NCBI RefSeq assembly: GCF_016773205.1
Contig: NZ_JAETWB010000004.1
Location: 124,001-188,000 of the forward strand
DNA: 64,000 bases
Origin: Belnapia arida
GTDB taxonomy: Bacteria > Pseudomonadota > Alphaproteobacteria > Acetobacterales > Acetobacteraceae
Direction of reading: 5' to 3'
Numbering within the stretch: position 1 is the first letter of the stretch; each line of letters begins with the position of its first letter. A program made the position numbers and the translations under genes. The notes below the pieces were generated by a model. It did not search any database and had not been told where the DNA came from. It saw only the letters and a list, made by a program, of their open reading frames with translations. Positions 1 through 10,243 of this stretch are shown here, in pieces.

Positions 1-348
1 ACGCCCGCCCCGCAGGCGAACCGGCCGACGGAGCTCTCCGGCCTCGGCCTCCGCGTCGCGCCGATCTCGCCGGAGACGCGGGAGCGGTTCAGCCTGAAGC
101 CGGACCAGCGCGGCGTGGTCGTCATGGAGGTGGCGCCCGACAGCCCCGCCGCCGAGCGGGAGCTGCGTCCCGGCGACGTCATCGTCGAGGTGCAGCAGGA
201 GCGGGTGACGACGCCGCAGGAGGTTCAGGCGAAGCTGGAGCAGCTCCGCCGGCAGAACCGTCCCAGTGCGCTGTTGCTGATCGAGACGGCGCAGGGCCAG
301 CGCTTCGTCCCGCTGCGGCTGCGCGGCGAGCGCGGCAGCCCGGGCTGA
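1..348 (+). CDS. DegP/HtrA-type periplasmic serine protease, C-terminal end (partial)
   Basis: The frame is open from the first base, so only the last 115 codons of a longer gene are present. They form one PDZ domain: an SGLGL-R-V-PIS opening, then VAPDSPAAE-ELRPGDVI, then a helix and a final strand. That is the pattern of the second PDZ domain of Do/DegP proteases, which degrade or refold misfolded envelope proteins in the periplasm. The protease domain with its His-Asp-Ser triad lies upstream of the window, so activity cannot be judged. A strong hairpin follows the stop and separates it from the convergent rutA. Another PDZ-ended envelope protein remains possible. Confidence 0.72.
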   Translation, partial: TPAPQANRPTELSGLGLRVAPISPETRERFSLKPDQRGVVVMEVAPDSPAAERELRPGDVIVEVQQERVTTPQEVQAKLEQLRRQNRPSALLLIETAQGQRFVPLRLRGERGSPG

Positions 349-355
349 GGAGGCA

Positions 356-377
356 GGGGGCCGGGTTGCCGGCCCCC
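356..377. terminator. GC-rich hairpin between convergent degP-like gene and rutA
   Basis: A perfect 9-bp stem (GGGGGCCGG / CCGGCCCCC) with a GTTG loop lies between the stops at 348 and 388. There is no T-run, but the position between two convergent genes suggests a bidirectional terminator. Confidence 0.6.
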
Positions 378-387
378 GTCACGCCTG

Positions 388-1467
388 TCAGGCGGTGGCG
401 AAGCGCCCCGCCCGGCAGCGCATCAGCGGCTGGATGCAGGTGCCGAACTCGTCCATGCCGCGCAGGAAGTCGTCGAAGACCAGCATGATGCCGCTGGTCC
501 CCGGTACCGCGGCCGCCTCGTCCAGCAGCCGGGCGACCGTGGCATGGGAGCCGACCATCAGCCCCATGTTGAAATTCACCGCCGACTTCGCCTTCGCCAT
601 CCAGCGGGCGGTCGAGGTCTCGTCCGCCGCCGTGTCGGCGCCGGCCTGCTCGGTGAGCCAGGCCACGGCCTCGAGGTCGACCCCGTCGCGGTAGTGCTCC
701 CAGCGCGCCTCGGCCTCCGCATCCGTCTCGGCGGCGATGACCATGTAGAGGACATAGGCGCCGACCGCGCGGCCCGTCTCCGCCGTCGCCTCGACCAGGC
801 GGGCGATGTTGGGGGCGGTCTGCATCGGGTTGTTCACCCCGGCGCCGGCGCAGAAATTATAGTCGCCGTACTGCGCGGCAAAGCGGATGCCGGTCGGGCT
901 CTGGCCGGCGCAGACGATCTTCACCTCGCCCTTCGGACGGGGGCTGACGCGGCAATCCTTCATCTGAAAGAATTGCCCCTTGAGATCGGTACGGCCGGTG
1001 GCCCAGAGCTCGCGCAGGATCTGCACATATTCGGCGCAATACTCATAGCGCCGGGCGAAATGCGCCTCGCCCGGCCAGAGGCCCATCTGGCTGTACTCCG
1101 CCTGCTGCCAGCCGGAGACGATGTTGACCCCGAACCGTCCGCGGGAGATGTCGTCGACGGTGGCGGCCATCCGCGCCACGATGGCGGGCGGGATGGTCAG
1201 CACCGCGACCGAGGCATAGAGGCGGATGCGGCTGGTGACCGCGGCCAGGCCCGCCATCAGGGTGAAGCTTTCGAGGTTGTGGTCCCAGAACTCGCTGGGA
1301 CCGCCGAAGCCCCGCAGCTTGATCATCGAAAGGGCGAAGTCGAAGCCGTAGCGCTCCGCTCGCTGCACCACCTCGCGGTTCAGGTCGAAGCTCGGCATGT
1401 ATTGCGGCGAGGTGGTGGAGATCAGCCAGCCGTTGTTGCCGATCGGAATGAAGACGCCAATATCCAT
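388..1467 (-). CDS. rutA: Pyrimidine monooxygenase RutA (flavin-dependent, luciferase-like)
   Basis: This 359-residue protein matches the RutA pattern closely: an N-terminal [14 protein letters not shown], then [40 protein letters not shown]-like and CAGQS segments. RutA opens the uracil ring at N3-C4 using reduced flavin and O2, which starts uracil use as a nitrogen source. The ATG at 1467 was chosen because it gives the family N terminus; the frame stays open to 1671, but that extension is low-complexity. It lies 40 bases downstream of serB on the same strand. None of rutB, C, D, E, F or G is in the window, so the rest of the pathway, including the flavin reductase, must lie elsewhere or be absent. 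Confidence 0.85.
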   Translation of the reverse strand: MDIGVFIPIGNNGWLISTTSPQYMPSFDLNREVVQRAERYGFDFALSMIKLRGFGGPSEFWDHNLESFTLMAGLAAVTSRIRLYASVAVLTIPPAIVARMAATVDDISRGRFGVNIVSGWQQAEYSQMGLWPGEAHFARRYEYCAEYVQILRELWATGRTDLKGQFFQMKDCRVSPRPKGEVKIVCAGQSPTGIRFAAQYGDYNFCAGAGVNNPMQTAPNIARLVEATAETGRAVGAYVLYMVIAAETDAEAEARWEHYRDGVDLEAVAWLTEQAGADTAADETSTARWMAKAKSAVNFNMGLMVGSHATVARLLDEAAAVPGTSGIMLVFDDFLRGMDEFGTCIQPLMRCRAGRFATA

Positions 1468-1507
1468 CCTGCCGCTCCCGGTGTTCCCGCGCCCGGTGAG
1501 GCAAGCG

Positions 1508-2401
1508 CTATGCCGCGGCGATCTCCTCGGCCCGGTAACCCTGGGCGAAGAGCAGGGCGCGGAGGTCGGCATGATCCACCCGGGCCCGCGCCGCGGCCGC
1601 GACCACCGGCTTGGCCCGGAAGGCGATGCCGAGGCCGGCGGCCTGCAGCATGGCGAGGTCATTCGCCCCATCGCCCACCGTCAACGCATCGGAGAGCGGC
1701 AGGCCGTGCTCGGCCGAGAGGCGCTTCAGCGTCGCCAGCTTGGCGTCGCGGTCGAGGATCGGCTCCTCCACCATCCCGGTCAGCTTGCCATCCGCCACGC
1801 CGAGGGTGTTGGAGTAGTGGGCATGGAAGCCGAGCCTCTCCGCCACCCGTCCCGTGAAGAAGGTGAAGCCGCCGGAGACGATGGCGCAATGCGCCCCATG
1901 CGCCCGCATGGTGGCGACCAGCGCCTGGGCGCCCGGGGTGATCTCGGTCGACTTCCAGGTCTCTTCCAGTGCGGCGGCATCGAGGCCGGCGAGCAGGCCG
2001 ACGCGCTCCGCCAGCGCCTCCCGGAAATCCAGCTCGCCATTCATCGAGCGGCGGGTGATGGCGGCGATGCGGTCCTTCAGCCCGGCGAAGGCCGCCAGCT
2101 CGTCCAGCGTCTCGCTGGTGACGATGGTGCTGTCCATGTCGGCCAGCAGCAGGCGCTTGCGGCGGCCCTCGGCGGGGAGGGCGATGGCATCGACCGGCGC
2201 ATCCTCCAGCGTGGCGCGGGCGGCGGCGGTCGCCTGCTCCGGCGAGAGGCCGGCGAAGGGGATGTCGGCCGCCTCCTCCGGGGCGAGCCAGTCCGGCGTG
2301 CCGGCATCGGCGCCGAGATCGGCAAGCGCGGCGCGGAGGCGGGCGAGGGTGGTGGCGGCAAGGCAGCCGGCGGGGGCCACCAGGGTCAGGACATGGGACA
2401 T
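1508..2401 (-). CDS. serB: Phosphoserine phosphatase SerB
   Basis: This 297-residue HAD-superfamily phosphatase catalyses the last step of serine synthesis, O-phospho-L-serine to L-serine. HAD motif I is DMDST at residues 88-92, with Asp88 the expected nucleophile and Asp90 the acid/base. Motif II lies in IVSGGFTFF and motif IV in [11 protein letters not shown]. The first ~80 residues are a weakly conserved ACT-like regulatory region typical of the longer SerB type. The gene starts 29 bases from the divergent miaA start, so the two share a very short promoter region. rutA follows on the same strand. Confidence 0.93.
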   Translation of the reverse strand: MSHVLTLVAPAGCLAATTLARLRAALADLGADAGTPDWLAPEEAADIPFAGLSPEQATAAARATLEDAPVDAIALPAEGRRKRLLLADMDSTIVTSETLDELAAFAGLKDRIAAITRRSMNGELDFREALAERVGLLAGLDAAALEETWKSTEITPGAQALVATMRAHGAHCAIVSGGFTFFTGRVAERLGFHAHYSNTLGVADGKLTGMVEEPILDRDAKLATLKRLSAEHGLPLSDALTVGDGANDLAMLQAAGLGIAFRAKPVVAAAARARVDHADLRALLFAQGYRAEEIAAA

Positions 2402-2430
2402 GCGGCGCGGGATATGCCGGGGCTGGCGTC

Positions 2431-3375
2431 ATGACGCAACGGCGGCTTGCGCTGCTCCTCGCCGGGCCGACGGCGAGCGGGAAGTCGGCCCTGGCCCTGG
2501 CTCTTGCGCAGCGTTTCGGCGGCACCGTCATCAATGCCGATTCCATGCAGCTCTACCGCGAGCTCCGCGTGCTGACCGCGCGGCCGACGCCGGAGGAGGA
2601 GGCGCTGGTGCCGCACCGGCTCTACGGCATCCGCCCGGCGGCGGAGGCGGCGAGCGTCGCCTGGTGGCGCGAGGCGGCGCTGGCCGAGATGGGGCGTGCG
2701 GAGTTTCCCATCCTCTGCGGTGGGACGGGGCTCTACTTCCTCTCGCTGACCGAGGGGCTCTCCGCCATCCCGCCCGTTCCGGCCCAGGCGCGGGCGGAGG
2801 CGCGGGCGCTGCTTGCGGCGCTCGGCGCGCCCGCCCTGCATGCGCGGCTCGATGCGGGGACGGCGGCCCTGCTCCGCCCCGGCGACAGCCAGCGCATCGC
2901 CCGGGCCTATGAGGTGCTCATCGGCACCGGGCGTGGCCTCGCCGCCTGGCAGCGGGAAGCGCCGCAGACCGGGCCGGCGCCCTGGCGCGTCGCCGCCATC
3001 CGCCTCGACCCGCCGCGGGATGTGCTGCGGGCCGCCATCGCCACCCGGTTCGATGCGATGCTGGCAGGCGGGGCGATGGAGGAGGTGCAGGCCCTGCTCA
3101 CCCAGGACCTTGACCCTGTCTTGCCGGCAATGCGCGCCCACGGCGTGCCGGAACTGGCCGCCGTGCTGCGCGGCGCCATGGCACCGGAGGCGGCGCGGGA
3201 GCGGGCCATCCTCAACACCGGGCAGTACACCAAGCGGCAGGCGACCTGGTTCCGCCACCATGAATTGGCCGCCCCGAGCGAGACGCATATCATCCATGCG
3301 CGCATGACGGGCCACGCGCAATTTCAGGAAAGCAAATCGGCAGAAATCTTCGCATTTGTTGAGAAGCGGCGTTGA
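2431..3375 (+). CDS. miaA: tRNA dimethylallyltransferase MiaA
   Basis: This 314-residue enzyme transfers a dimethylallyl group to N6 of adenosine 37 in tRNAs reading codons that start with U. The P-loop GPTASGKS is at residues 12-19, followed by the family segments INADSMQLYREL (substrate Asp and anticodon recognition), CGGTGLY and the C-terminal TKRQATWFR. Length is normal for the family (about 300-320). It diverges from serB and is followed after 87 bases by ilvB, a common neighbourhood in Rhodospirillales. The last ~20 residues run past the usual end and are less conserved. Confidence 0.95.
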   Translation: MTQRRLALLLAGPTASGKSALALALAQRFGGTVINADSMQLYRELRVLTARPTPEEEALVPHRLYGIRPAAEAASVAWWREAALAEMGRAEFPILCGGTGLYFLSLTEGLSAIPPVPAQARAEARALLAALGAPALHARLDAGTAALLRPGDSQRIARAYEVLIGTGRGLAAWQREAPQTGPAPWRVAAIRLDPPRDVLRAAIATRFDAMLAGGAMEEVQALLTQDLDPVLPAMRAHGVPELAAVLRGAMAPEAARERAILNTGQYTKRQATWFRHHELAAPSETHIIHARMTGHAQFQESKSAEIFAFVEKRR

Positions 3376-3462
3376 CCAACCCGGAGGAGGGGTCTAAGCC
3401 TCCCGCTCCGCCGCGACCCGGGGTCCAACCCGGCGGGGCGATGTGTCTTCGAGGAGTCCGCC

Positions 3463-5253
3463 ATGTCCGCCACCCTGCAGACCGCCGAGACCCGCACCAT
3501 GACCGGTGCGGAGATCGTCCTTCAGGCGCTGAAGGACAATGGCGTCGAGGTCATCTTCGGCTATCCCGGCGGCGCCGTATTGCCGCTCTACGATGCGCTG
3601 TTCCAGCAGAACGCCATCCGCCACATCCTGGTGCGGCACGAGCAGGCGGCGGTGCATGCCGCGGAGGGCTATGCCCGCTCCACCGGCAAGGTCGGCGTGG
3701 TGCTGGTGACGAGCGGGCCCGGCGCGACCAATGCCGTCACCGGCCTCGTCGATGCGCTGATGGACAGCATCCCGGTGATCTGCCTGACCGGGCAGGTGCC
3801 GACACACCTCATCGGCAACGACGCCTTCCAGGAGGCGGATACCACCGGCATCACCCGGCCGGCGACCAAGCACAACTACCTGGTCAAGGACATCCGGAAG
3901 CTCGCGGGCACGGTCCACGAGGCCTTCTACGTGGCGAAGTCCGGCCGGCCCGGCCCGGTGGTGATCGACCTGCCGAAGGACATCCTGATCGGCAAGGGGC
4001 CGTACAGCGAGGCGCCGCAGGCCCCGCACCGCAGCTACCGGCCGCAGACCGAGCCCGACATGGCAAGCATCCGCGCCGCGGTGCGGCTGCTGAAGGGCGC
4101 GCGGCGGCCTATCGTCTATGCCGGCGGCGGCGTCATCAATGCCGGGCCGGAGGCCTCGCGCCTGCTCAACGAATTCGTCCACATGACGCGCATGCCTTGC
4201 ACCAACACGCTGATGGGGCTCGGCGCCTTCCCGGCGGAGGATCCGCAGTTCCTCGGCATGCTGGGGATGCACGGGACCTATGAGGCGAACCTCGCCATGC
4301 ATGGCTGCGACGTCATGCTGAACATCGGCGCCCGCTTCGACGACCGGGTGACGGGGCGGCTGAACGCCTTCTCGCCGAACTCGAAGAAGATCCACGCCGA
4401 TATCGACCCGTCGTCCATCAACAAGAACGTCAAGGTCGACGTGGCGATCGTCGGCGATGCCGGCGCGGTGCTGAAGGCGCTGATCGAGTGCTGGCAGGCC
4501 GACGAGCAGCCGCAGGACCGGGCGGCCATCGCCGAGTGGTGGCGTGCCATCGATGGCTGGCGCGGCACGGGCTGCCTGCAGTACCGGCAGGAAGGCAGCA
4601 TCATCAAGCCGCAGCATGCGGTGAAGCGCCTCTACGAGATCACCCGCGAAATGGGGCGCGAGACCTTCATCACCACCGAGGTCGGCCAGCACCAGATGTG
4701 GGCGGCGCAGTATTTCGGCTTCCAGAAGCCGAACCGCTGGATGACCTCGGGCGGGCTCGGCACCATGGGCTACGGCTTGCCGGCGGCGATGGGCGTGCAG
4801 ATCGCCCACCCCGATGCGCTCGTCATCGACATCGCCGGCGAGGCCAGCATCCTGATGAACATCCAGGAAATGGGGACGCTGGCGCAGTACCGCCTGCCGG
4901 TGAAGGTTTTCATCCTGAACAACGAGTACATGGGCATGGTGCGGCAGTGGCAGGAGCTGCTGCATGGCAGCCGCTACTCGGAAAGCTATTCCGAGGCGCT
5001 GCCGGATTTCGTCCGCCTCGCCGAGGCCTTCCATGCCCGCGGCATGCGGGTGACGGAGGCGAGCCAGCTCGACGATGCGATCCGCGAGATGATCGCGCAT
5101 CCCGGCCCGGTCATCGCCGACATCGCCGTTGCCAAGGACGAGAACTGCTTCCCGATGATCCCCTCGGGTGCGGCGCATAACGAGATGATCCTGGCCCCCG
5201 GCCAGAAGGGTGGCGTCACCGGCGTGACGGATGAGGGCAAGGTCCTCGTCTGA
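3463..5253 (+). CDS. ilvB: Acetolactate synthase large (catalytic) subunit
   Basis: This 596-residue ThDP enzyme makes 2-acetolactate or 2-aceto-2-hydroxybutyrate, the first common step of valine, leucine and isoleucine synthesis. The N-terminal pyrimidine-binding domain has FGYPGGAVLPLYDAL and RHEQAAVHAAEG with the ThDP-activating Glu. The middle FAD/Rossmann domain carries NIGARFDDRVTG. The C-terminal pyrophosphate-binding domain has the ThDP motif with GEAS at 459-462 and NN at 486-487. Glu460 stands where the classic GDG motif has Asp. A GAGGAG ribosome site lies just before the ATG. ilvN and ilvC follow on the same strand, so this is an ilvBNC operon. Confidence 0.95.
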   Translation: MSATLQTAETRTMTGAEIVLQALKDNGVEVIFGYPGGAVLPLYDALFQQNAIRHILVRHEQAAVHAAEGYARSTGKVGVVLVTSGPGATNAVTGLVDALMDSIPVICLTGQVPTHLIGNDAFQEADTTGITRPATKHNYLVKDIRKLAGTVHEAFYVAKSGRPGPVVIDLPKDILIGKGPYSEAPQAPHRSYRPQTEPDMASIRAAVRLLKGARRPIVYAGGGVINAGPEASRLLNEFVHMTRMPCTNTLMGLGAFPAEDPQFLGMLGMHGTYEANLAMHGCDVMLNIGARFDDRVTGRLNAFSPNSKKIHADIDPSSINKNVKVDVAIVGDAGAVLKALIECWQADEQPQDRAAIAEWWRAIDGWRGTGCLQYRQEGSIIKPQHAVKRLYEITREMGRETFITTEVGQHQMWAAQYFGFQKPNRWMTSGGLGTMGYGLPAAMGVQIAHPDALVIDIAGEASILMNIQEMGTLAQYRLPVKVFILNNEYMGMVRQWQELLHGSRYSESYSEALPDFVRLAEAFHARGMRVTEASQLDDAIREMIAHPGPVIADIAVAKDENCFPMIPSGAAHNEMILAPGQKGGVTGVTDEGKVLV

Positions 5254-5278
5254 CCGCGCCGCACTTGCCGATCCGTCC

Positions 5279-5296
5279 CGGGGCGGCTACGCCCCG
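5279..5296 (+). other. Intercistronic hairpin between ilvB and ilvN
   Basis: A perfect 7-bp stem (CGGGGCG / CGCCCCG) with a GCTA loop sits in the 69-base ilvB-ilvN gap. There is no T-run, so it may stabilise or process the transcript rather than end it. Confidence 0.4.
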
Positions 5297-5322
5297 CGCG
5301 CCCTCCTGCCCTTGGCTCACCG

Positions 5323-6898
<1,576 letters not shown>

Positions 6899-6905
6899 GC
6901 CGGAA

Positions 6906-6928
6906 GGGCGGGGGAGCCTCCCCCGCCC
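6906..6928. terminator. Hairpin terminator after ilvC
   Basis: A perfect 9-bp stem (GGGCGGGGG / CCCCCGCCC) with an AGCCT loop lies 7 bases after the ilvC stop and 8 bases before the convergent cupin stop. No T-run follows, so it probably serves both directions. Confidence 0.7.
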
Positions 6929-6936
6929 AACCTGCT

Positions 6937-7437
6937 TCACATGCCGCCGTTCTTGTGGATCGGGTCGATCCAGAGCACCTGCTCCGGCTTCTCGACCGGC
7001 TCGATGTCGAGGTTGACCACCACCGCCTCGTTGTCCGAGCGCACCAGCACGCAGCGCAGCGTCTCGTCGGTGCTGGCATTGATCTCCTGGTGCGGCACAT
7101 AGGGCGGCACGAAGATGAAGTCGCCCGGTCCGGCTTCCGCGACGAATTCCAGCTTCTCACCCCAGCGCATGCGGGCGCGGCCGGAGACGATGTAGATCAC
7201 GCTCTCCAGCGCGCCGTGATGGTGGGCGCCCGTCTTCGCATTCGGGTGGATATGGACCGTACCGGCCCAAATCTTCTGCGCGCCGACGCGGGCCGCGTTG
7301 ATGGCCGCGGCGCGGTTCATTCCCGGGGTCTGCGCCGTGTTGGTGTCGAGCTGGTCGCCGGGGATCACCCGGACGCCGGTATGCTTCCACCCGTCATCCG
7401 GGGGCATATCGTGGCTGTGATGGCCGTCATGCGGCAT
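6937..7437 (-). CDS. Cupin-domain protein with His-rich N terminus
   Basis: This 166-residue protein carries one cupin-2 barrel. The metal-site motif is seen as THHHG-like residues in TGAHHHGALES with the downstream Glu, and the second motif as PPYVPHQEIN. The first ten residues are unusually histidine-rich (MPHDGHHSHD), suggesting extra metal binding. An AGGAG ribosome site stands 10 bases before the ATG. It lies 26 bases downstream of cysK and is probably co-transcribed with it. Substrate and role are unknown; cupins of this kind include small-molecule dioxygenases and isomerases. Confidence 0.75.
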   Translation of the reverse strand: MPHDGHHSHDMPPDDGWKHTGVRVIPGDQLDTNTAQTPGMNRAAAINAARVGAQKIWAGTVHIHPNAKTGAHHHGALESVIYIVSGRARMRWGEKLEFVAEAGPGDFIFVPPYVPHQEINASTDETLRCVLVRSDNEAVVVNLDIEPVEKPEQVLWIDPIHKNGGM

Positions 7438-7463
7438 GGCGTGCGCTCCTGGCTATGCCGCCA

Positions 7464-8426
7464 TCATAGACCGGCGAAGAGCTCCGTCGACAGGTAGCGC
7501 TCGGCGAAGGAGGGGGCGATGCCGACCACCAGCCCGCCGCGCATCTCCCGCGCCACCTGCACCGCCGCATGCAGCATGGCGCCGGAGGAGATGCCGACCG
7601 GCAGCCCCTCGAGCTGCGCGCAGCGGCGGGCGGCGGCGATCGCCTCCCGCTCGGCGACGCGCATCACGCCGTCGAGCCGGTCGAGTTCCAGCACCGCCGG
7701 CTTGAACCCGGCGCCGATGCCCTGGATGCCATGCGGCCCAGGCTCGTCGCCCGAGAGCACCGCGCTCTCGGCCGGTTCCACCCCGATGATGCGGAGGCCG
7801 GTCTTGCGCGGCTTCAGCGCCCGGGCGATGCCGGTCAGCGTCCCGCCCGTGCCGAGCCCGCCGATGACGGCATCGACGGCGCCATCGGTATCGGCCCAGA
7901 TCTCCTCCGCCGTGGTGGCCGCATGGATGGCGGGATTGGCGGGGTTGTCGAACTGCTTCGGCATCCAGGCGCCCGGCGTCGCGGCGAGGATGGCCTCGGC
8001 CCGCGCGATGGCGCCCGCCATGCCGCGGCGGGCCGGGGTCAGCTCCAGTTCGGCGCCCATCAGCCGCATCATCTTGCGCCGCTCGATGCTGGCGCCGTCC
8101 GGCATGACGACGATCAGCCGGTAGCCCTTGGCGGCGGCGACGAAAGCCAGCGCGATGCCGGTATTGCCCGAGGTCGGCTCCACCAGCGTGGAGCGGCCGG
8201 GGGAAATCAGCCCCTCGCGCTCGGCCGCCTCGACCATGGCAAGGCCGATGCGGTCCTTCACCGAGCCAAGCGGGTTGAAGAATTCCAGCTTGAGCGCGAT
8301 GTCGGCGCCGAGGCCCTCGGCTGCCTTCAGCCGCGGCAGCCGCACCAGCGGAGTGCCGCCGACGATCTCCAGCACGCTGTCATAGATCCGCCCGCGTGGG
8401 GTCAGGGAAACATTGTCTTTCACCAT
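7464..8426 (-). CDS. cysK: Cysteine synthase family protein (O-acetylserine sulfhydrylase, CysK-like)
   Basis: This 320-residue fold-type II PLP enzyme is expected to make cysteine from O-acetylserine and sulfide. The PLP lysine is Lys57 in NPLGSVKDR, the substrate loop is PTSGNTGI, and the phosphate loop is GLGTGGT. Two usually conserved spots differ: MPDGASIERRK where most CysK proteins have a Met-Ser-Leu-Glu-Arg-Arg loop, and APSFAERYLST near the C terminus. These may mark a paralogue with altered substrate, such as a CysM or cystathionine-beta-synthase-like enzyme. The ATG at 8426 is used. The cupin gene lies downstream, and a Bug receptor diverges across 105 bases. Confidence 0.85.
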   Translation of the reverse strand: MVKDNVSLTPRGRIYDSVLEIVGGTPLVRLPRLKAAEGLGADIALKLEFFNPLGSVKDRIGLAMVEAAEREGLISPGRSTLVEPTSGNTGIALAFVAAAKGYRLIVVMPDGASIERRKMMRLMGAELELTPARRGMAGAIARAEAILAATPGAWMPKQFDNPANPAIHAATTAEEIWADTDGAVDAVIGGLGTGGTLTGIARALKPRKTGLRIIGVEPAESAVLSGDEPGPHGIQGIGAGFKPAVLELDRLDGVMRVAEREAIAAARRCAQLEGLPVGISSGAMLHAAVQVAREMRGGLVVGIAPSFAERYLSTELFAGL

Positions 8427-8531
8427 GATGCATGTGGGTATCACGGTTCCACAGCCAAGATGAGGGGGTAGGGCGCTACCCAGCGCCCCGGGGCCATGCC
8501 AAGCTGGCGGCGGAGGAAACGGAGCCGACCC

Positions 8532-9500
8532 ATGGCCCATCCAGGCACCACGCCGCGCCTCGCGCGCCGGCTGCTGCTCGCCAGCCCGCTGCTCGCCGCG
8601 CCGGCGCTTGCGCAGGGCGGGCGGGCGATCACGCTCATCGTCCCCTATCCCCCCGGCGGCAGCAGCGACAACGTCGCGCGGCCGATCCAGCAGCCGCTGG
8701 CGGAGGCGCTGGGCCAGCCGGTGCTGATCGAGAATCGCGGTGGGGCCGGAGGCTCGATCGGCGCGGCCATGGTGGCGCAGGCGAGACCCGATGGGCTGAC
8801 CCTGCTGGTCTGGCCGACCGCGGTGCTGACCATCAGCCCGCATATGATGCGCCTGCCCTATGACCCGCAGCGGGACTTCACCCCCATCGCCATGCTGGCC
8901 ATCTCGGATGGCGTGGTGGCGATGCACCCCTCGGTGCCGGTGCGGGACATCAGGGCGCTGGTTGCCTTTGCCAAGGCCAATCCCGGCAAGCTGCGCTTCA
9001 GCTCCGCCGGCAACGGCACCATCACCCAGATGACAGGCGAGATCTTCGCCCATGCGGCCGGCATCCGGCTGGAGCATGTCCCTTATCGCGGCTCCGCCCC
9101 GGCGCTGACCGCGTTGCTGGCCGGTGATGTGGAACTGCAATTCGACCCGGTCGCCACGCCGCCGGTGAAGGACGGGCGCCTGATCGGCCTCGCCACCACC
9201 GGCGGGACGCGGAGCCCGGAACTGCCCGAGCTGCCGACGCTGCGCGAGCTCGGCCTCTACGGCGAGGGCGGCCTCGCCTTCTTCGGCCTGGCCGGGCCGG
9301 CGGGAATGCCGCCGGAGCTGGTGGCGCGGCTGGTCGGGGCGCTGGAGCGGGTGCTGGCCCTGCCGGAGGTGGCGCGGGCCATGGCGCCGGTCGGCCTCCG
9401 TCCGCAGCTCGAGGCGGGCGAGGCCTTCGCCAACCGCATCCAGCGGGACCGGGCGATCTTCGGAGAGGCGGTGCGCCGCACGGGAGCGAAAGTGGAATGA
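8532..9500 (+). CDS. Bug/TctC-family periplasmic solute-binding protein
   Basis: This 322-residue protein has a basic N terminus and hydrophobic signal segment ending near APALAQ. The mature part is of the tripartite tricarboxylate receptor type: ITLIVPYPPGGSSDNVAR (first ligand loop), then VLIENRGGAGGSIGA, and the FSSAGNGTITQMTGE hinge loop. Bug proteins bind small carboxylates and related ligands, mostly with TctAB permeases, but many are orphans. No TctA or TctB is nearby. The stop overlaps the ATG of the following crotonase gene by four bases (ATGA), so the two are translationally coupled. Confidence 0.88.
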   Translation: MAHPGTTPRLARRLLLASPLLAAPALAQGGRAITLIVPYPPGGSSDNVARPIQQPLAEALGQPVLIENRGGAGGSIGAAMVAQARPDGLTLLVWPTAVLTISPHMMRLPYDPQRDFTPIAMLAISDGVVAMHPSVPVRDIRALVAFAKANPGKLRFSSAGNGTITQMTGEIFAHAAGIRLEHVPYRGSAPALTALLAGDVELQFDPVATPPVKDGRLIGLATTGGTRSPELPELPTLRELGLYGEGGLAFFGLAGPAGMPPELVARLVGALERVLALPEVARAMAPVGLRPQLEAGEAFANRIQRDRAIFGEAVRRTGAKVE

Positions 9501-10240
9501 GCTTCGAACACATCAAGGCCTGGGACGACGGCCCGGTGCGCATCGTCGCGCTCAACCGGCCGGACAAGGGCAACGCCATCACCCGGCTCATGGCCGAGGA
9601 GATCCAGGCGGCGATGCAGGACTTCGCCACCTCCGACCAGCGGGTGGCGGTGCTGACGGGGATGGGCGAGAAGGCTTTCTCCTTCGGCGCTGATGTGGGG
9701 GAGCCGCCGGAGCTCTGGCGTGCCGTCCCCAATGTCGGCTGGCAGACCGACAAGCCGCTGATCTGCGCGGTGGAGGGCTGGTGCATCGGCGGCGCGCTGG
9801 TCCTCGCCATGATGGCCGACCTCGCCGTCTGCGGGACCTCGGCGAAATTCTACTATCCGGAGGCGAAGCTCGGGTTGACGGGCGGGATGATTGCCGCACT
9901 CCCCTCCCGCATCCCGCATAAATTCGCCATGGAGCTGACCCTGCTCTGCCGCACCTTCGACGCGGCGAAGTCGGAGCGCGTCGGCCTCGTCAACGAGGTG
10001 GTGCCGGATGGCGGCGCACTGGCGAAGGCGGTCGAGTGGGGCAAGGAGATGGCCGGCTTCGCGCCGATGGTCACCGGCGCCATCAAGCGGATGGTGCTGG
10101 ACGACATCCTGCCGCGCGGCCCCTCCGAGCAATGGGCCCTGCAGGGCCAGCGGCTGAACGGCATCCGCAACTCGGAGGATTTCCAGGAAGGCGTCGCCGC
10201 CTTCCGCGAACGCCGCCCGCCGCAGTTCAAGGGGCGGTAG
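9497..10240 (+). CDS. Enoyl-CoA hydratase/isomerase (crotonase) family protein
   Basis: This 247-residue crotonase-fold protein has the N-terminal RIVALNRPDKGNAIT strand, the oxyanion segment SFGADV (62-67) and the second oxyanion loop EGWCIGGALVLAMMADLA. In true hydratases the second catalytic Glu sits two residues before AMM; here that position is Val102. The other catalytic Glu is kept in YYPEAKLG (Glu122). It is therefore more likely an isomerase, hydrolase or decarboxylase of the superfamily than a classic hydratase. It is coupled to the upstream Bug receptor by an ATGA overlap, which suggests it processes the CoA thioester of the imported acid. Confidence 0.82.
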   Translation: MSFEHIKAWDDGPVRIVALNRPDKGNAITRLMAEEIQAAMQDFATSDQRVAVLTGMGEKAFSFGADVGEPPELWRAVPNVGWQTDKPLICAVEGWCIGGALVLAMMADLAVCGTSAKFYYPEAKLGLTGGMIAALPSRIPHKFAMELTLLCRTFDAAKSERVGLVNEVVPDGGALAKAVEWGKEMAGFAPMVTGAIKRMVLDDILPRGPSEQWALQGQRLNGIRNSEDFQEGVAAFRERRPPQFKGR

Positions 10241-10243
10241 GGC

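Noticed and set aside
3372-3462. Possible leader peptide before ilvB
   Set aside because: The short frame is Pro/Gly-rich with no run of Val, Leu or Ile codons and no paired terminator/antiterminator stems.
3394-5178. Very long antisense frames opposite ilvB, metH, ppk1, purM and others
   Set aside because: They mirror genuine genes in GC-rich DNA, are His/Arg/Asp-rich, and contain no conserved motifs.
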